Below are positions 44,436-52,675 of a stretch of DNA of 64,000 nt, piece by piece. The position numbers and the translations under genes are program-made. Origin of the DNA: Paraburkholderia adhaesiva (lineage in GTDB: Bacteria > Pseudomonadota > Gammaproteobacteria > Burkholderiales > Burkholderiaceae); the NCBI RefSeq assembly GCF_021390575.1, contig NZ_JAJEJQ010000002.1, positions 806,001 through 870,000 on the forward strand, in the 5' to 3' direction. Positions within the stretch are counted from its first letter, which is position 1. Each line of letters opens with the position of its first letter. Under the pieces are notes generated by a model that had not been told where the DNA came from, did no database searches, and saw nothing but the letters and a program-made list of their open reading frames with translations.

Positions 44436-44945
44436 ATGACCGATTCTTCGCCCGTAACATCCCCCGAATCCGCGATCGATGAAGCCGAAGTGCTCCAGGA
44501 CGCGCGCCTGTGGCGCAAAGACGGCTGGACGGCACGCGTCATCAAGAACGAAGACGATGATGGCTGGGCCGTCGAAATGATCAAGGACGGCGAGCCAGAG
44601 CCGGCGCTCGTCGGCCCCTGGACGATGGGGCGCGACAAGAAAAATCCCAAACCGCTCGACACGAATGCGTTCAACACCCTCGTGAAGACGGCGTCGGAGG
44701 TGTTGCGCCGTCACGAACAGCAACTGCATGCGATGCTGCACAAGCGCGTGAGTGTGTGCGTCGCGGCGGGCGACATCGACGTGACCCTCGAAATCGTTCC
44801 CGACGAATACGAACCTTATGCCGTTCTGACCGCGCTCGACGTCTTTGGCGAGCAATTGGGCCAGCAGCGCGTCACGCCGACGTTCAAACTGACGAAGGCG
44901 TGCGCGACTACATGGGCCGAGGGTGGTTTCGGCCGGATCGACTAG
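44436..44945 (+). CDS. Conserved hypothetical protein
   Basis: The 169-residue soluble protein has no signal peptide and no motif I recognise. It has an acidic N-terminal 50 residues and a beta-rich middle (WTARVIKNEDDDGWAVEMIKD, VSVCVAAGDIDVTLEIVPDEY). Composition and codon use are those of a genuine gene. A GC hairpin (GCCTGCCCTCGAACGGCAGG) lies within 60 nt upstream of the ATG. It is convergent with the next gene across 10 nt. Function is unknown. Confidence 0.6.
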   Translation: MTDSSPVTSPESAIDEAEVLQDARLWRKDGWTARVIKNEDDDGWAVEMIKDGEPEPALVGPWTMGRDKKNPKPLDTNAFNTLVKTASEVLRRHEQQLHAMLHKRVSVCVAAGDIDVTLEIVPDEYEPYAVLTALDVFGEQLGQQRVTPTFKLTKACATTWAEGGFGRID

Positions 44946-44955
44946 CGCTGCGGCG

Positions 44956-45381
44956 TCAGTCCTGCCGGCAGAAGATTGCCGTCAGCATCGGGCCTGCGTG
45001 ATGGACGATCGCGGTATTGCCGGCTTCGGTGAGCGCGGCCTGAACCTTGGCCTGGCTGCCGACCACGACCGCGCCGTAAGCCGATCGTGCGATCGGCTTA
45101 CCGCTGCCCCTCTGAAACAGTGGATCGTCCTGCTCGAAGGCGACGATCGCGAATACGCTGAAGCCGTAAGCCGTCATATGCTGGCCGTGCTCCGGCCAGA
45201 AAACGTTGATCGAATTGGGTTCGACCCTGGAAGGCTCCGGTCCGACCAGCTTCCGATCGATCAGGCCAGAGACGAAGTCGTGCGCGGACTCTTTGCAGGT
45301 CAGCGATTCGTCGAGGGCAGCCGCGTGGCCTGCAAGCGGTAATACCGCGAGTAAAAGGGCAAAAAGGAGCGAATTTTTCAT
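44956..45381 (-). CDS. Periplasmic hypothetical protein
   Basis: The 141-residue protein begins with a signal peptide (to about residue 21, ending AGHA), then LDESLTCKESAHDFVSGLIDRKLVG. Two cysteines flank the mature domain (residue about 29 and Cys in AIFCRQD at the end). I do not recognise the family. GGAATTACA precedes the ATG. It is divergent from the four-gene lipid operon, sharing a 233-bp gap with it, and convergent with the preceding gene. Confidence 0.62.
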   Translation of the reverse strand: MKNSLLFALLLAVLPLAGHAAALDESLTCKESAHDFVSGLIDRKLVGPEPSRVEPNSINVFWPEHGQHMTAYGFSVFAIVAFEQDDPLFQRGSGKPIARSAYGAVVVGSQAKVQAALTEAGNTAIVHHAGPMLTAIFCRQD

Positions 45382-45614
45382 TGTAATTCCGGCGAGTGGC
45401 CCGTGCCGGTACAGAACGTGCGTCACAATGCAAAGGGTTGAACTGTACGCGTGTTCGTGCAATCCCGCTCGCGGCACCGCCGCATTCATCCGTTTCCGAT
45501 CCCGCCACATTCTCTCGCCATCGCTGCCCGCTGCCATTTTACGAGGCTTGGCGAGCCTCGTTCGCCTGCCGGGGAGTCTGCAGGTTTTTTGAAAGGGAGA
45601 TATATTGCGCCCCC

Positions 45615-46301
45615 ATGACTGGAACTAAAGAATCCGCAAAACCGGCGCCCCTGCCGCGTACATGGGATGCGCGCGCCGCGCGGTGGCTCGTGACGCCGCT
45701 CATCCGGACCCGCGTCACACCGAACCATCTGACCACGCTGCGCCTCCTGATCGGCCTTGGTGGCGCGTTCTATCTGGCACGCGGAGACTTTCTGCAAGTC
45801 AACATTGGCGCGTTCCTGATCGTTTTGTCGAATTTTGTTGACCATACCGATGGTGAACTGGCGCGAATCAGCGGCAAGACCAGCCGGAGCGGCCATTTCT
45901 ACGATCTCGCCGCCGACGCCATCGTCACGATCCTGCTGTTCCTCGGCATGGGCCTGGGTCTCGGCGCCGGGCCTGAGGCTGCGGGCGAGTGGCTGGTGCC
46001 GCCAGTCGTGCTTGGCGGCATCGCGGGCGTTGCGGTCGCGGTGATCTTCTTTTTGCGCATGCGCATCGAGGAAATGGCGGGTAAGGCGGGCACGCAACAG
46101 GCGTTTGTCGGTGGCTTCGAGACGGAGGACGTTCTCTATCTGTTGCCACTCGTTACGTTGACGGGCGTGGTTTCTCCTTTCGTCCTGGCTGCGTCGATCG
46201 GCGCGCCGCTGTTCGCCCTATGGGTGGTGTTCGATTACTGGCGCGTGACGCGCCACACCCGCCTCGTCAAGGAAACAAATCAGGTCTGGACCAGCAGATG
46301 A
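45615..46301 (+). CDS. CDP-alcohol phosphatidyltransferase family protein
   Basis: The 228-residue membrane protein (about six helices) carries the complete CDP-alcohol motif D-x2-DG-x2-AR-x8-G-x3-D-x3-D: D76, D79, G80, A83, R84, G93, D97 and D101. Such enzymes transfer a phospho-alcohol from CDP to another alcohol to make a phospholipid or phosphodiester. It heads a four-gene operon with overlapping stops and starts. The partner nucleotidyltransferase could supply the CDP-activated head group. Substrate is unknown. The ATG is 15 nt past a distant AGGGAG, so the start is fairly but not fully certain. Confidence 0.85.
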   Translation: MTGTKESAKPAPLPRTWDARAARWLVTPLIRTRVTPNHLTTLRLLIGLGGAFYLARGDFLQVNIGAFLIVLSNFVDHTDGELARISGKTSRSGHFYDLAADAIVTILLFLGMGLGLGAGPEAAGEWLVPPVVLGGIAGVAVAVIFFLRMRIEEMAGKAGTQQAFVGGFETEDVLYLLPLVTLTGVVSPFVLAASIGAPLFALWVVFDYWRVTRHTRLVKETNQVWTSR

Positions 46302-47134
46302 ACGCACACACAGAACAAGAACAGATCGCAACGTCCACCGGTTTCTCTTCGGAAACTGGGACCGCGTTGCACGGCTCGGCAGACGATGCGATCGGCCGCG
46401 CGCTGCAACCGATCGAGACGTCCCTGCAGCGTGACGAATACGTGCAGCAGGGCTCGTTCCTTTACCTTTCGGACTTCCTGCCGGCCGACGCGACGCAGCG
46501 GCTCATCGACGCCGCCAAAGCGCTGCTTCCGGAGGTCAACCGCAACTACCTGCCGGGGCACAAGGCTGGCGGCAGCGTGAGCCGCCATACGATCGATGAA
46601 CTCGCGCCTTATATCGCCGAGCTTTATCGCTCGCCCCAGTTGATCGCGTGGCTCGAAAAGATCACGGGCGACCGTCTGCTGCTGTCGCCGGACGACGATC
46701 CGCACGCTTATGCGCTCTATTACTACACGCGCGCGGGCGATCATATTGGCTGGCACTATGACACCTCGTACTACGACGGACGCCGCTATACGGTGTTGTT
46801 CGGCGTAATCGACGAATCGTCGTGCCGGCTCGACTACGAGTTGCACACACGTGACGAGAACAAGCCCGACGAACCCGGTTCGGTGCAGTATCCGCCCGGC
46901 GCACTCGTGCTCTTCGACGGCGACAAACTCCGCCACCGCGTTACACCAAGCGCCGAAGGCGAGATCCGCGTTTCGCTCACATTCGAGTACGTGACCGATC
47001 CGAACATGCGTCCGTGGCGCCGCTTCGTGTCGAACATGAAGGACGCGATTGCGTACTTCGGTTTCCGCCAGGTGTTCCGCAAGACTGTCGGGTCCTCGCG
47101 CCGCACGGGAGGCAAGCCCGGGGAGTCCGCGTGA
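46298..47134 (+). CDS. Fe(II)/2-oxoglutarate-dependent oxygenase
   Basis: The 278-residue protein has the facial triad in GWHYDTSYYD (His153, Asp155) with the distal His213 in LRHRV, and Arg224 in EIRVSLTF for the 2-oxoglutarate carboxylate. HxD rather than HxG indicates hydroxylation, not halogenation. It overlaps the CDP-alcohol enzyme by 4 nt and the next gene by 4 nt, so the three are co-translated. Its substrate is probably a lipid head group or tail made by the same operon, which is inference. Confidence 0.82.
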   Translation: MNAHTEQEQIATSTGFSSETGTALHGSADDAIGRALQPIETSLQRDEYVQQGSFLYLSDFLPADATQRLIDAAKALLPEVNRNYLPGHKAGGSVSRHTIDELAPYIAELYRSPQLIAWLEKITGDRLLLSPDDDPHAYALYYYTRAGDHIGWHYDTSYYDGRRYTVLFGVIDESSCRLDYELHTRDENKPDEPGSVQYPPGALVLFDGDKLRHRVTPSAEGEIRVSLTFEYVTDPNMRPWRRFVSNMKDAIAYFGFRQVFRKTVGSSRRTGGKPGESA

Positions 47135-48144
47135 GTCGTGCCGCCGTCCTGCTGCTGTCGATCGGCGCGGCACTCTTCATCGCGCTACTCGCATGGCAAG
47201 GGTTCGGCGCCGTGACGGGCGCGCTCGCCGCCGCGGGCTGGGGGCTCGTGCTCGTCGCCGCGTTTCACTTCGTGCCGCTCGTGCTCGACGCGGCCGCTAT
47301 TGCGGTGCTGTTTCGCAAGGATGAACGCGTCGGCCAGCGCGATGCACTGCTTGCGCGCTGGAGCGGCGAGTCGGTCAACAGCTTGCTGCCCGCAGGCCAG
47401 CTCGGTGGACCGGTCGCGATGGTTCGCCAGCTCGCGCAGCGCGGCATGGCCATGCGCGACGCTGCTGCGGCCATCACGGTCAGCACTACGCTGCAGGCTC
47501 TCGCGCAGATCGTGTTCGCGGTCTTCGGCATTGCACTCTTTTCCGCCTACGCGGCGCACGGTGCGCCGCGAAATCTCGGCGTGGCCGCGTCGATCGCTAC
47601 GGCCGTGCTCACCGCTCTCATCGCGCTTTTCTACCTGGCGCAGCGGCGCGGCCTGTTCGGCCGCGCGCTGCGCGTTGCGTCGAAGCTATTCGGCAAGCGC
47701 GACTGGTCGGCACTGACCACGCGCGCCGATGCCATCGACGCCGCCGTCAAGTCGCTCTACGACGACGGACGCGGCCGCGCCGCCGCGAGCTTCATGCTCA
47801 GCCTGCTCGGCTGGCTCGTCGGCACCGTCGAGGTCTGGCTCGCGCTGCGTTTCCTTGGGCACCCGGTGAACTGGATCGATGCGCTGCTGCTTGAAAGCAT
47901 CGGCCAGGCGATCCGCGGTGCAGCCTTCGCAGTGCCGGGCTCGCTCGGCGTGCAGGAGGGCGGCTATCTGCTGCTAGCGCCGCTCGTCGGCCTGCCGCCT
48001 GAGGCTGGGCTTGCGCTGTCGCTCGCCAAGCGCGCGCGCGAAATCCTGCTCGGTATGCCGGGCCTGTTGTATCTGCATTTCAGCGAAAGAAGCTGGCAAC
48101 GTCAGCGCGCGGTTCGCGTGGGCGCAGCCGAAATCGCCGATTGA
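47131..48144 (+). CDS. HpnL/UPF0104-like membrane protein (flippase-like domain)
   Basis: The 337-residue protein has about eight hydrophobic helices and the family pattern of lysylphosphatidylglycerol-synthase transmembrane domains and HpnL, including LARWSGESVNSLLPAGQLGGP near residue 75 and AFAVPGSLGVQEGGYLLLAPLVGL near residue 265. Such proteins are proposed lipid flippases. GTG start with GGGAG 6 nt upstream, overlapping the previous stop by 4 nt. In this operon it may move the finished lipid across the membrane. No hopanoid genes adjoin. Confidence 0.8.
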   Translation: MSRAAVLLLSIGAALFIALLAWQGFGAVTGALAAAGWGLVLVAAFHFVPLVLDAAAIAVLFRKDERVGQRDALLARWSGESVNSLLPAGQLGGPVAMVRQLAQRGMAMRDAAAAITVSTTLQALAQIVFAVFGIALFSAYAAHGAPRNLGVAASIATAVLTALIALFYLAQRRGLFGRALRVASKLFGKRDWSALTTRADAIDAAVKSLYDDGRGRAAASFMLSLLGWLVGTVEVWLALRFLGHPVNWIDALLLESIGQAIRGAAFAVPGSLGVQEGGYLLLAPLVGLPPEAGLALSLAKRAREILLGMPGLLYLHFSERSWQRQRAVRVGAAEIAD

Positions 48145-48171
48145 TCTTTATCTCCGAAGGAAATTTTGCGC

Positions 48172-48951
48172 ATGCGTGCCATCATTCTCGCAGCAGGCCT
48201 CGGCCTGCGCCTTCAGCAAAGCGCTGGGGAACAGTTTCCAAAATGCCTGCTGAAATTCGAGGGTGTGACGCTGCTCGAACGCCATCTGCAAATGCTGGAG
48301 CGGGTGGGCGTTACGGAGGTCGTGCTCGCGCTCGGCTTTCACCCTGAACTTGTCGAGGCCGAACTTGAGCGTATCGGTTGGCCGCATCGCATCGAGATCG
48401 TCCTGAATCCGCGTTTCGATCTCGGCAGCGTGCTGACTGTCCATTGCACGGCCGACGCGCTCACGCGCGGCGGCGACGTGTTGTTGATGGACGCCGATGT
48501 CCTCTACGACGAGCGCGTATTCGATCCGCTGGTTGCGGGCAACGCAAGCGCGAACCGTCTTTTGATCGACCGCGATTTCGAGGCCGGCGATGAGCCGGTG
48601 AAACTGTGCCTGCGCGACGGCGTGCCGATCGAACTGCGCAAGCAGCTCGCGGTGGGCCTGCAATACGACACGATCGGCGAATCCGTGGGCTTCTTCCGTC
48701 TCAAGGACGACACGGCCCGCCGTTTCGCGCAGATTGTCGAAGGCTATGTCGACACGGGCCGCGCGAATCTTCCTCACGAAGAAGCGCTTCGCGACCTGCT
48801 GCTGGAGCGCGGCAACGAGTTCGAAACCGCCGACGTCACTGGCGCGCCGTGGATCGAAATCGATTTCCCCAACGATGTGACGCGCGCTGCCGAAACGGTG
48901 TTGCCTCAACTTCGTCCGGTCGTTAGCCGCGCGACGCAGACGACTGACTGA
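48172..48951 (+). CDS. Nucleotidyltransferase, sugar-phosphate/phosphocholine-cytidylyltransferase type
   Basis: The 259-residue protein has the NTP-transferase N terminus AIILAAGLGLRL, the K of FPKCLLKF, and the acidic block VLLMDADVLYD near residue 105 that binds the divalent metal and nucleotide. The group includes LicC-type phosphocholine cytidylyltransferases and inositol-phosphate cytidylyltransferases. AAGGAAA is 8 nt before ATG 48172. Last in the four-gene operon, it could produce the CDP-alcohol used by the first enzyme. Substrate unknown. Confidence 0.82.
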   Translation: MRAIILAAGLGLRLQQSAGEQFPKCLLKFEGVTLLERHLQMLERVGVTEVVLALGFHPELVEAELERIGWPHRIEIVLNPRFDLGSVLTVHCTADALTRGGDVLLMDADVLYDERVFDPLVAGNASANRLLIDRDFEAGDEPVKLCLRDGVPIELRKQLAVGLQYDTIGESVGFFRLKDDTARRFAQIVEGYVDTGRANLPHEEALRDLLLERGNEFETADVTGAPWIEIDFPNDVTRAAETVLPQLRPVVSRATQTTD

Positions 48952-49130
48952 CTCATTGATTGGTCGCTGGCGCAACTGGAGCTTTGAGGTGCCGCTGTTA
49001 TGCGACGGCGCTTCACGGCCTGGTTGCCCTGGGGCGCGGCTTCATCTGTTGCAGGGTCACCCACGTTTCGCAACACGGTGCGATAATGACAAATCGTCGC
49101 ACCCAGCCGCGCTGACTGTCGTTACTGCCC

Positions 49131-50534
49131 ATGCCTCTTGCCCTCGGCACCTTCATCGTTCCGCTCATCGTCGCATGCGCGATGTTCATGGAGAACGTAG
49201 ACTCGACAGTCATCGTTACATCGCTTCCCGCGATGGCCCGCGATCTCGGCCATAGTCCGATTACCCTGAAGCTGGCCGTCACGAGCTACGTGATCGGCCT
49301 CGGCGTGTTTATTCCGGTCTGCGGTTGGGTGGCCGACCGCTTTGGCTCGCGCAAGGTCTTCAGCACGGCCATCGGCATCTTCATGGTGGGCTCGCTGCTG
49401 TGCGCCGCATCCAGGTCGCTCGAGATGTTCATCGCCGCACGTTTCGTGCAGGGGATCGGCGGCGCAATGATGGTGCCGGTGGGGCGCATCATCATCTTTC
49501 GTTCGCTGCCGAAGTCGGACTTCATTCGCGCCGTCAACTACCTCACCGTGCCCGCGCTGCTTGGGCCGGTCGTCGGTCCGCCGCTTGGTGGTTTCATCAC
49601 GACGTATCTGCACTGGCGGCTCATTTTCTTCGTCAACATCCCGATCGGTTTGCTCGGCATCTGGCTTGCCAGACGACACATCGCGAACATGCACGAAGAG
49701 CATCCTGGCCCGCTCGACTGGTCTGGATTCATTCTTTCCGCAGGCGGCGCGTCGCTGTTCATGCTCGGACTTTCGCTCGTCGGCAGCGGACTCGTCTCGT
49801 TCGGAACGGCATTGGCGATGTGCGTCGTCGGCGCCGCGCTGCTCGCGGTCTACTGGCTTTACGCGCAGCGCGTCGAGCGACCCGTGCTCGATTTGGGCTT
49901 CCTGCGCATTCCCAGCTTCAACGCGAGCGTCGCGGGCGGCTCGCTCTTTCGCATCGGCCTCGGCGCTGTGCCGTTTCTGCTTCCGCTTGCGCTGCAGGAG
50001 GGCCTCGGAATGACGGCGTTTATTTCCGGGTCGATCACTTGCGCCTCCGCGTTCGGTTCGATCTTCATGAAGACGATCATCTCGCGCGTGCTTGGCCGCT
50101 TCGGATTTCGACGCACGCTGATCGTCAACGCCGCGCTCGCGGGTGCATCTATCGCTGTGTACGGGCTCTTTTTTCCCGGCATGCCCCACTGGCTCATCTG
50201 GCTGATCGTGCTCGTCGGCGGTGTGTTCCCGTCACTGCAGTTCGGGAGCCTCAATTCACTCGCATACGCCGATATTCCGTTGCGTGACATCGGCCGCGCG
50301 ACCAGCGTCGCGAGCGTGATCCAGCAGGTGTCGCTCGGGCTTGGCGTGACCATTGCGGGCATCGTGCTGCAGATTTCGCACAAAGTGCAGGGCCACCCCG
50401 GCATCGTCTGGTCGGACTTCTGGCCCGCGTTTCTCGTCGTGGGGCTGTTCTCGATCGCTTCGATTCCCGTGACGATGCGCCTGCCCGCCAATGCGGGAGA
50501 GGAAATTGCGCGTGGACGGCGTGGCACGACGTGA
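49131..50534 (+). CDS. MFS drug exporter, DHA2 (EmrB/QacA) family
   Basis: The 467-residue protein has about 14 hydrophobic segments. DHA2 hallmarks are ENVDSTVIVTSLPAMARDLG at TM1, GWVADRFGSRKVFSTA at the TM2-3 loop, RFVQGIGGAMMVPVGRII (motif C region) and GPVVGPPLGGFITTYLHWR. The substrate is not predictable. It begins after a 179-nt gap and is related to, but clearly distinct from, the exporter at 56.8-58.2 kb. No ribosome site is strong. Confidence 0.84.
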   Translation: MPLALGTFIVPLIVACAMFMENVDSTVIVTSLPAMARDLGHSPITLKLAVTSYVIGLGVFIPVCGWVADRFGSRKVFSTAIGIFMVGSLLCAASRSLEMFIAARFVQGIGGAMMVPVGRIIIFRSLPKSDFIRAVNYLTVPALLGPVVGPPLGGFITTYLHWRLIFFVNIPIGLLGIWLARRHIANMHEEHPGPLDWSGFILSAGGASLFMLGLSLVGSGLVSFGTALAMCVVGAALLAVYWLYAQRVERPVLDLGFLRIPSFNASVAGGSLFRIGLGAVPFLLPLALQEGLGMTAFISGSITCASAFGSIFMKTIISRVLGRFGFRRTLIVNAALAGASIAVYGLFFPGMPHWLIWLIVLVGGVFPSLQFGSLNSLAYADIPLRDIGRATSVASVIQQVSLGLGVTIAGIVLQISHKVQGHPGIVWSDFWPAFLVVGLFSIASIPVTMRLPANAGEEIARGRRGTT

Positions 50535-50643
50535 GCGCCGCGCACTGCTGCGGAGTCGATCCGTTTGATCGCAAACGTTTGCTCGTCGTGCTATAAGGCC
50601 ACGGCAGGTCGTTGGTTGATGAACCGGAACATGGAGATAGCGA

Positions 50644-52374
50644 ATGACGCTGGTAGACCGAACGAAAATATCCGCCGCTGTTATTGCACTCGTATCGCTG
50701 GGCGCACTCTCAACAAGCTTCCTCGAAAACTCTCCCGCCTTTGCCAAAGCAACGCAGCAACCCGCCGTACTGACCGCTTCGGCCGTGGCGGTTGCGGACA
50801 AGTACGCGGCTGATGCCGCCGAGCAGATTTTCAAAGAGGGCGGTAATGCCGTCGATGCGGCCGTGGCGATCGCCTTTTCGCTCGCGGTGACGTATCCCGA
50901 AGCGGGCAACATCGGCGGCGGTGGATTCATGACGCTGTACGTTCATGGCAAGCCGTACTTCCTCGACTATCGCGAGCGCGCACCGCTCGCCGCCACGCGC
51001 ACTATGTACCTCGACGATAAGGGCAACGTGATCGAAGGCAAGAGCCTTTATGGCGCTGACGCCGTGGGCGTACCGGGCACCGTCGAGGGCATGTGGGAAG
51101 CGCAGCGCCGCTTCGGCAAGCTGAAGTGGAATCAGGTGCTCGCGCCCGCGATCAAGTATGCGCGCGATGGCTTCGTGGTTGACGAGCAACTCGCGAAGCG
51201 TCGCGACGAAGCGTCGAAGGAATTCGGCGGCAAAACCAATTTCGACCACTACTTCGGCGATATGAAAGTGGGCGTGACGTTCAGGCAACCCGACCTCGCG
51301 AACGTACTCACGCGTATTTCCAGCGACGGCGCGAGAGACTTCTACGACGGAAAGACCGCCGAGCTGATCGTCTCCGCGATGAAGGAGGGCAACGGTCTCA
51401 TCACGAGGCGCGATCTGCAGGAGTACAAGGCGGTGTGGCGTCAACCCGTCGAGGCGAAGTGGAACGGTTACAACATCATCACGGCGCCGCCGCCGAGTTC
51501 GGGCGGCGTAGGCCTCGTGCAACTGCTGAAAATGAAGGCGATGCTTGCACCGAAGTTCGAGGGCGTGCCGCACAATTCGGCGCAATACATTCATCTGATT
51601 GCGGAGATTCAGAAGCGCGTCTTCGCGGATCGTGCTCAATACCTCGGTGATCCGGACTTCTACAAAGTACCGGTTGCGCAGTTAATCGATGACGCGTATC
51701 TCGCGAAGCGAGCCGCCGACGTCAACCCCGAAAGTCCCTCCGACACGAAGAGTGTGCAGCCGGGACTCGGCACGTCGATGCCCGAGAAGGCGGAGACAAC
51801 GCACTTCTCGGTGGTCGACAAGTGGGGTAATGCGGTGTCGAACACGTACACGATCAACGGTTACTTCGGCTCGGGCGTGGTCGTGCCCGGTGGAGGCTTC
51901 CTGCTGAACGACGAGATGGACGACTTCTCGGCCAAGCCCGGCGTACCGAACATGTTCGGCGTGGTGGGCAGTGACGCCAACGCGATTGCGCCGAAAAAGC
52001 GGCCGCTTTCCTCGATGACGCCGACCATTCTCACGCAGGACGGCAAGGTGGCGCTCGTGATCGGCACGCCGGGCGGCTCGCGCATCTTCACGTCGATCTT
52101 CCAGGTCATCACCAATATGTACAACTTCCAGATGCCATTGAAGGATGCAGTGGCCGCGATGCGTTTTCACCACCAGTTGCTGCCGCCGAACACGATTTTC
52201 TGGGAACCGTATCTGCCGATCGACGGCGACCTCGCGAAGCAGCTTGAAGCGAAAGGCTACGTCCTGAAGGGGCAGGACTTCAACGGCGATATTCAGGCGA
52301 TCCGGATCGACGGTAATACACCGGAGCCGGTTTCCGATCCGCGCGGACGTGGTGTGACGCGTATGGTTCAGTGA
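50644..52374 (+). CDS. ggt: Gamma-glutamyltransferase
   Basis: The 576-residue periplasmic enzyme cleaves glutathione and other gamma-glutamyl compounds. After a signal peptide (to about residue 35) it carries the autoprocessing site with Thr385 in ETTHFSVVDKWG, the nucleophile of the small subunit, together with NTYTINGYFGSG and PLSSMTPTIL. GGAGATAGCGA lies before the ATG. It is followed by a strong shared terminator. A stand-alone gene, probably for glutathione salvage. Confidence 0.93.
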   Translation: MTLVDRTKISAAVIALVSLGALSTSFLENSPAFAKATQQPAVLTASAVAVADKYAADAAEQIFKEGGNAVDAAVAIAFSLAVTYPEAGNIGGGGFMTLYVHGKPYFLDYRERAPLAATRTMYLDDKGNVIEGKSLYGADAVGVPGTVEGMWEAQRRFGKLKWNQVLAPAIKYARDGFVVDEQLAKRRDEASKEFGGKTNFDHYFGDMKVGVTFRQPDLANVLTRISSDGARDFYDGKTAELIVSAMKEGNGLITRRDLQEYKAVWRQPVEAKWNGYNIITAPPPSSGGVGLVQLLKMKAMLAPKFEGVPHNSAQYIHLIAEIQKRVFADRAQYLGDPDFYKVPVAQLIDDAYLAKRAADVNPESPSDTKSVQPGLGTSMPEKAETTHFSVVDKWGNAVSNTYTINGYFGSGVVVPGGGFLLNDEMDDFSAKPGVPNMFGVVGSDANAIAPKKRPLSSMTPTILTQDGKVALVIGTPGGSRIFTSIFQVITNMYNFQMPLKDAVAAMRFHHQLLPPNTIFWEPYLPIDGDLAKQLEAKGYVLKGQDFNGDIQAIRIDGNTPEPVSDPRGRGVTRMVQ

Positions 52375-52400
52375 CCAGAAAAATTTCGTAGGCCACTGGA

Positions 52401-52436
52401 AAACGGGACGCGGTGCTTGCGCATCGCGTCCCGTTT
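52401..52436. terminator. Bidirectional hairpin between ggt and DUF2783 gene
   Basis: AAACGGGACGCG and CGCGTCCCGTTT form a 12-bp perfect stem with a short loop, 27 nt after ggt and 23 nt past the stop of the convergent gene. It has A/T ends on both strands. Confidence 0.75.
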
Positions 52437-52458
52437 CGCATGGGATAAAAAGTTTCGT

Positions 52459-52650
52459 TTAGTGCGGTGTGGGTGCGGCGAGGTCTTCGCACGCCGCATC
52501 GATCAGACTGAGCGCGGTCCGTGCGTTTCCGATGCGCTCGATCGCGAGCAGCGCGAAGCGAGCCAGAAACAGCGGCGTGTTGGGCTCACCCAGTTCGGTC
52601 ATGGTTTTGCAGAGACGCGTGTAGACGGTGTCGAGTTCGCTGTCGGTCAT
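52459..52650 (-). CDS. DUF2783 domain protein
   Basis: The 63-residue protein matches DUF2783 (LDTVYTRLCKTMTELGEPNTPLFLARFALLAIERIG). Small proteins of this family are usually encoded directly downstream of an FAD-dependent hydroxylase, as here (25 nt). The function is not known; association with the flavoenzyme is a reasonable guess. GGAGAATCCC precedes the ATG at 52650. Confidence 0.78.
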   Translation of the reverse strand: MTDSELDTVYTRLCKTMTELGEPNTPLFLARFALLAIERIGNARTALSLIDAACEDLAAPTPH

Positions 52651-52675
52651 GGGATTCTCCGGGTATGCGTGCGAG

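Noticed and set aside
46298..47134. Fe/2OG enzyme as a halogenase
   Set aside because: Halogenases replace the aspartate of the facial triad with Gly or Ala; here HxD is intact (His153, Asp155), so hydroxylation is expected.
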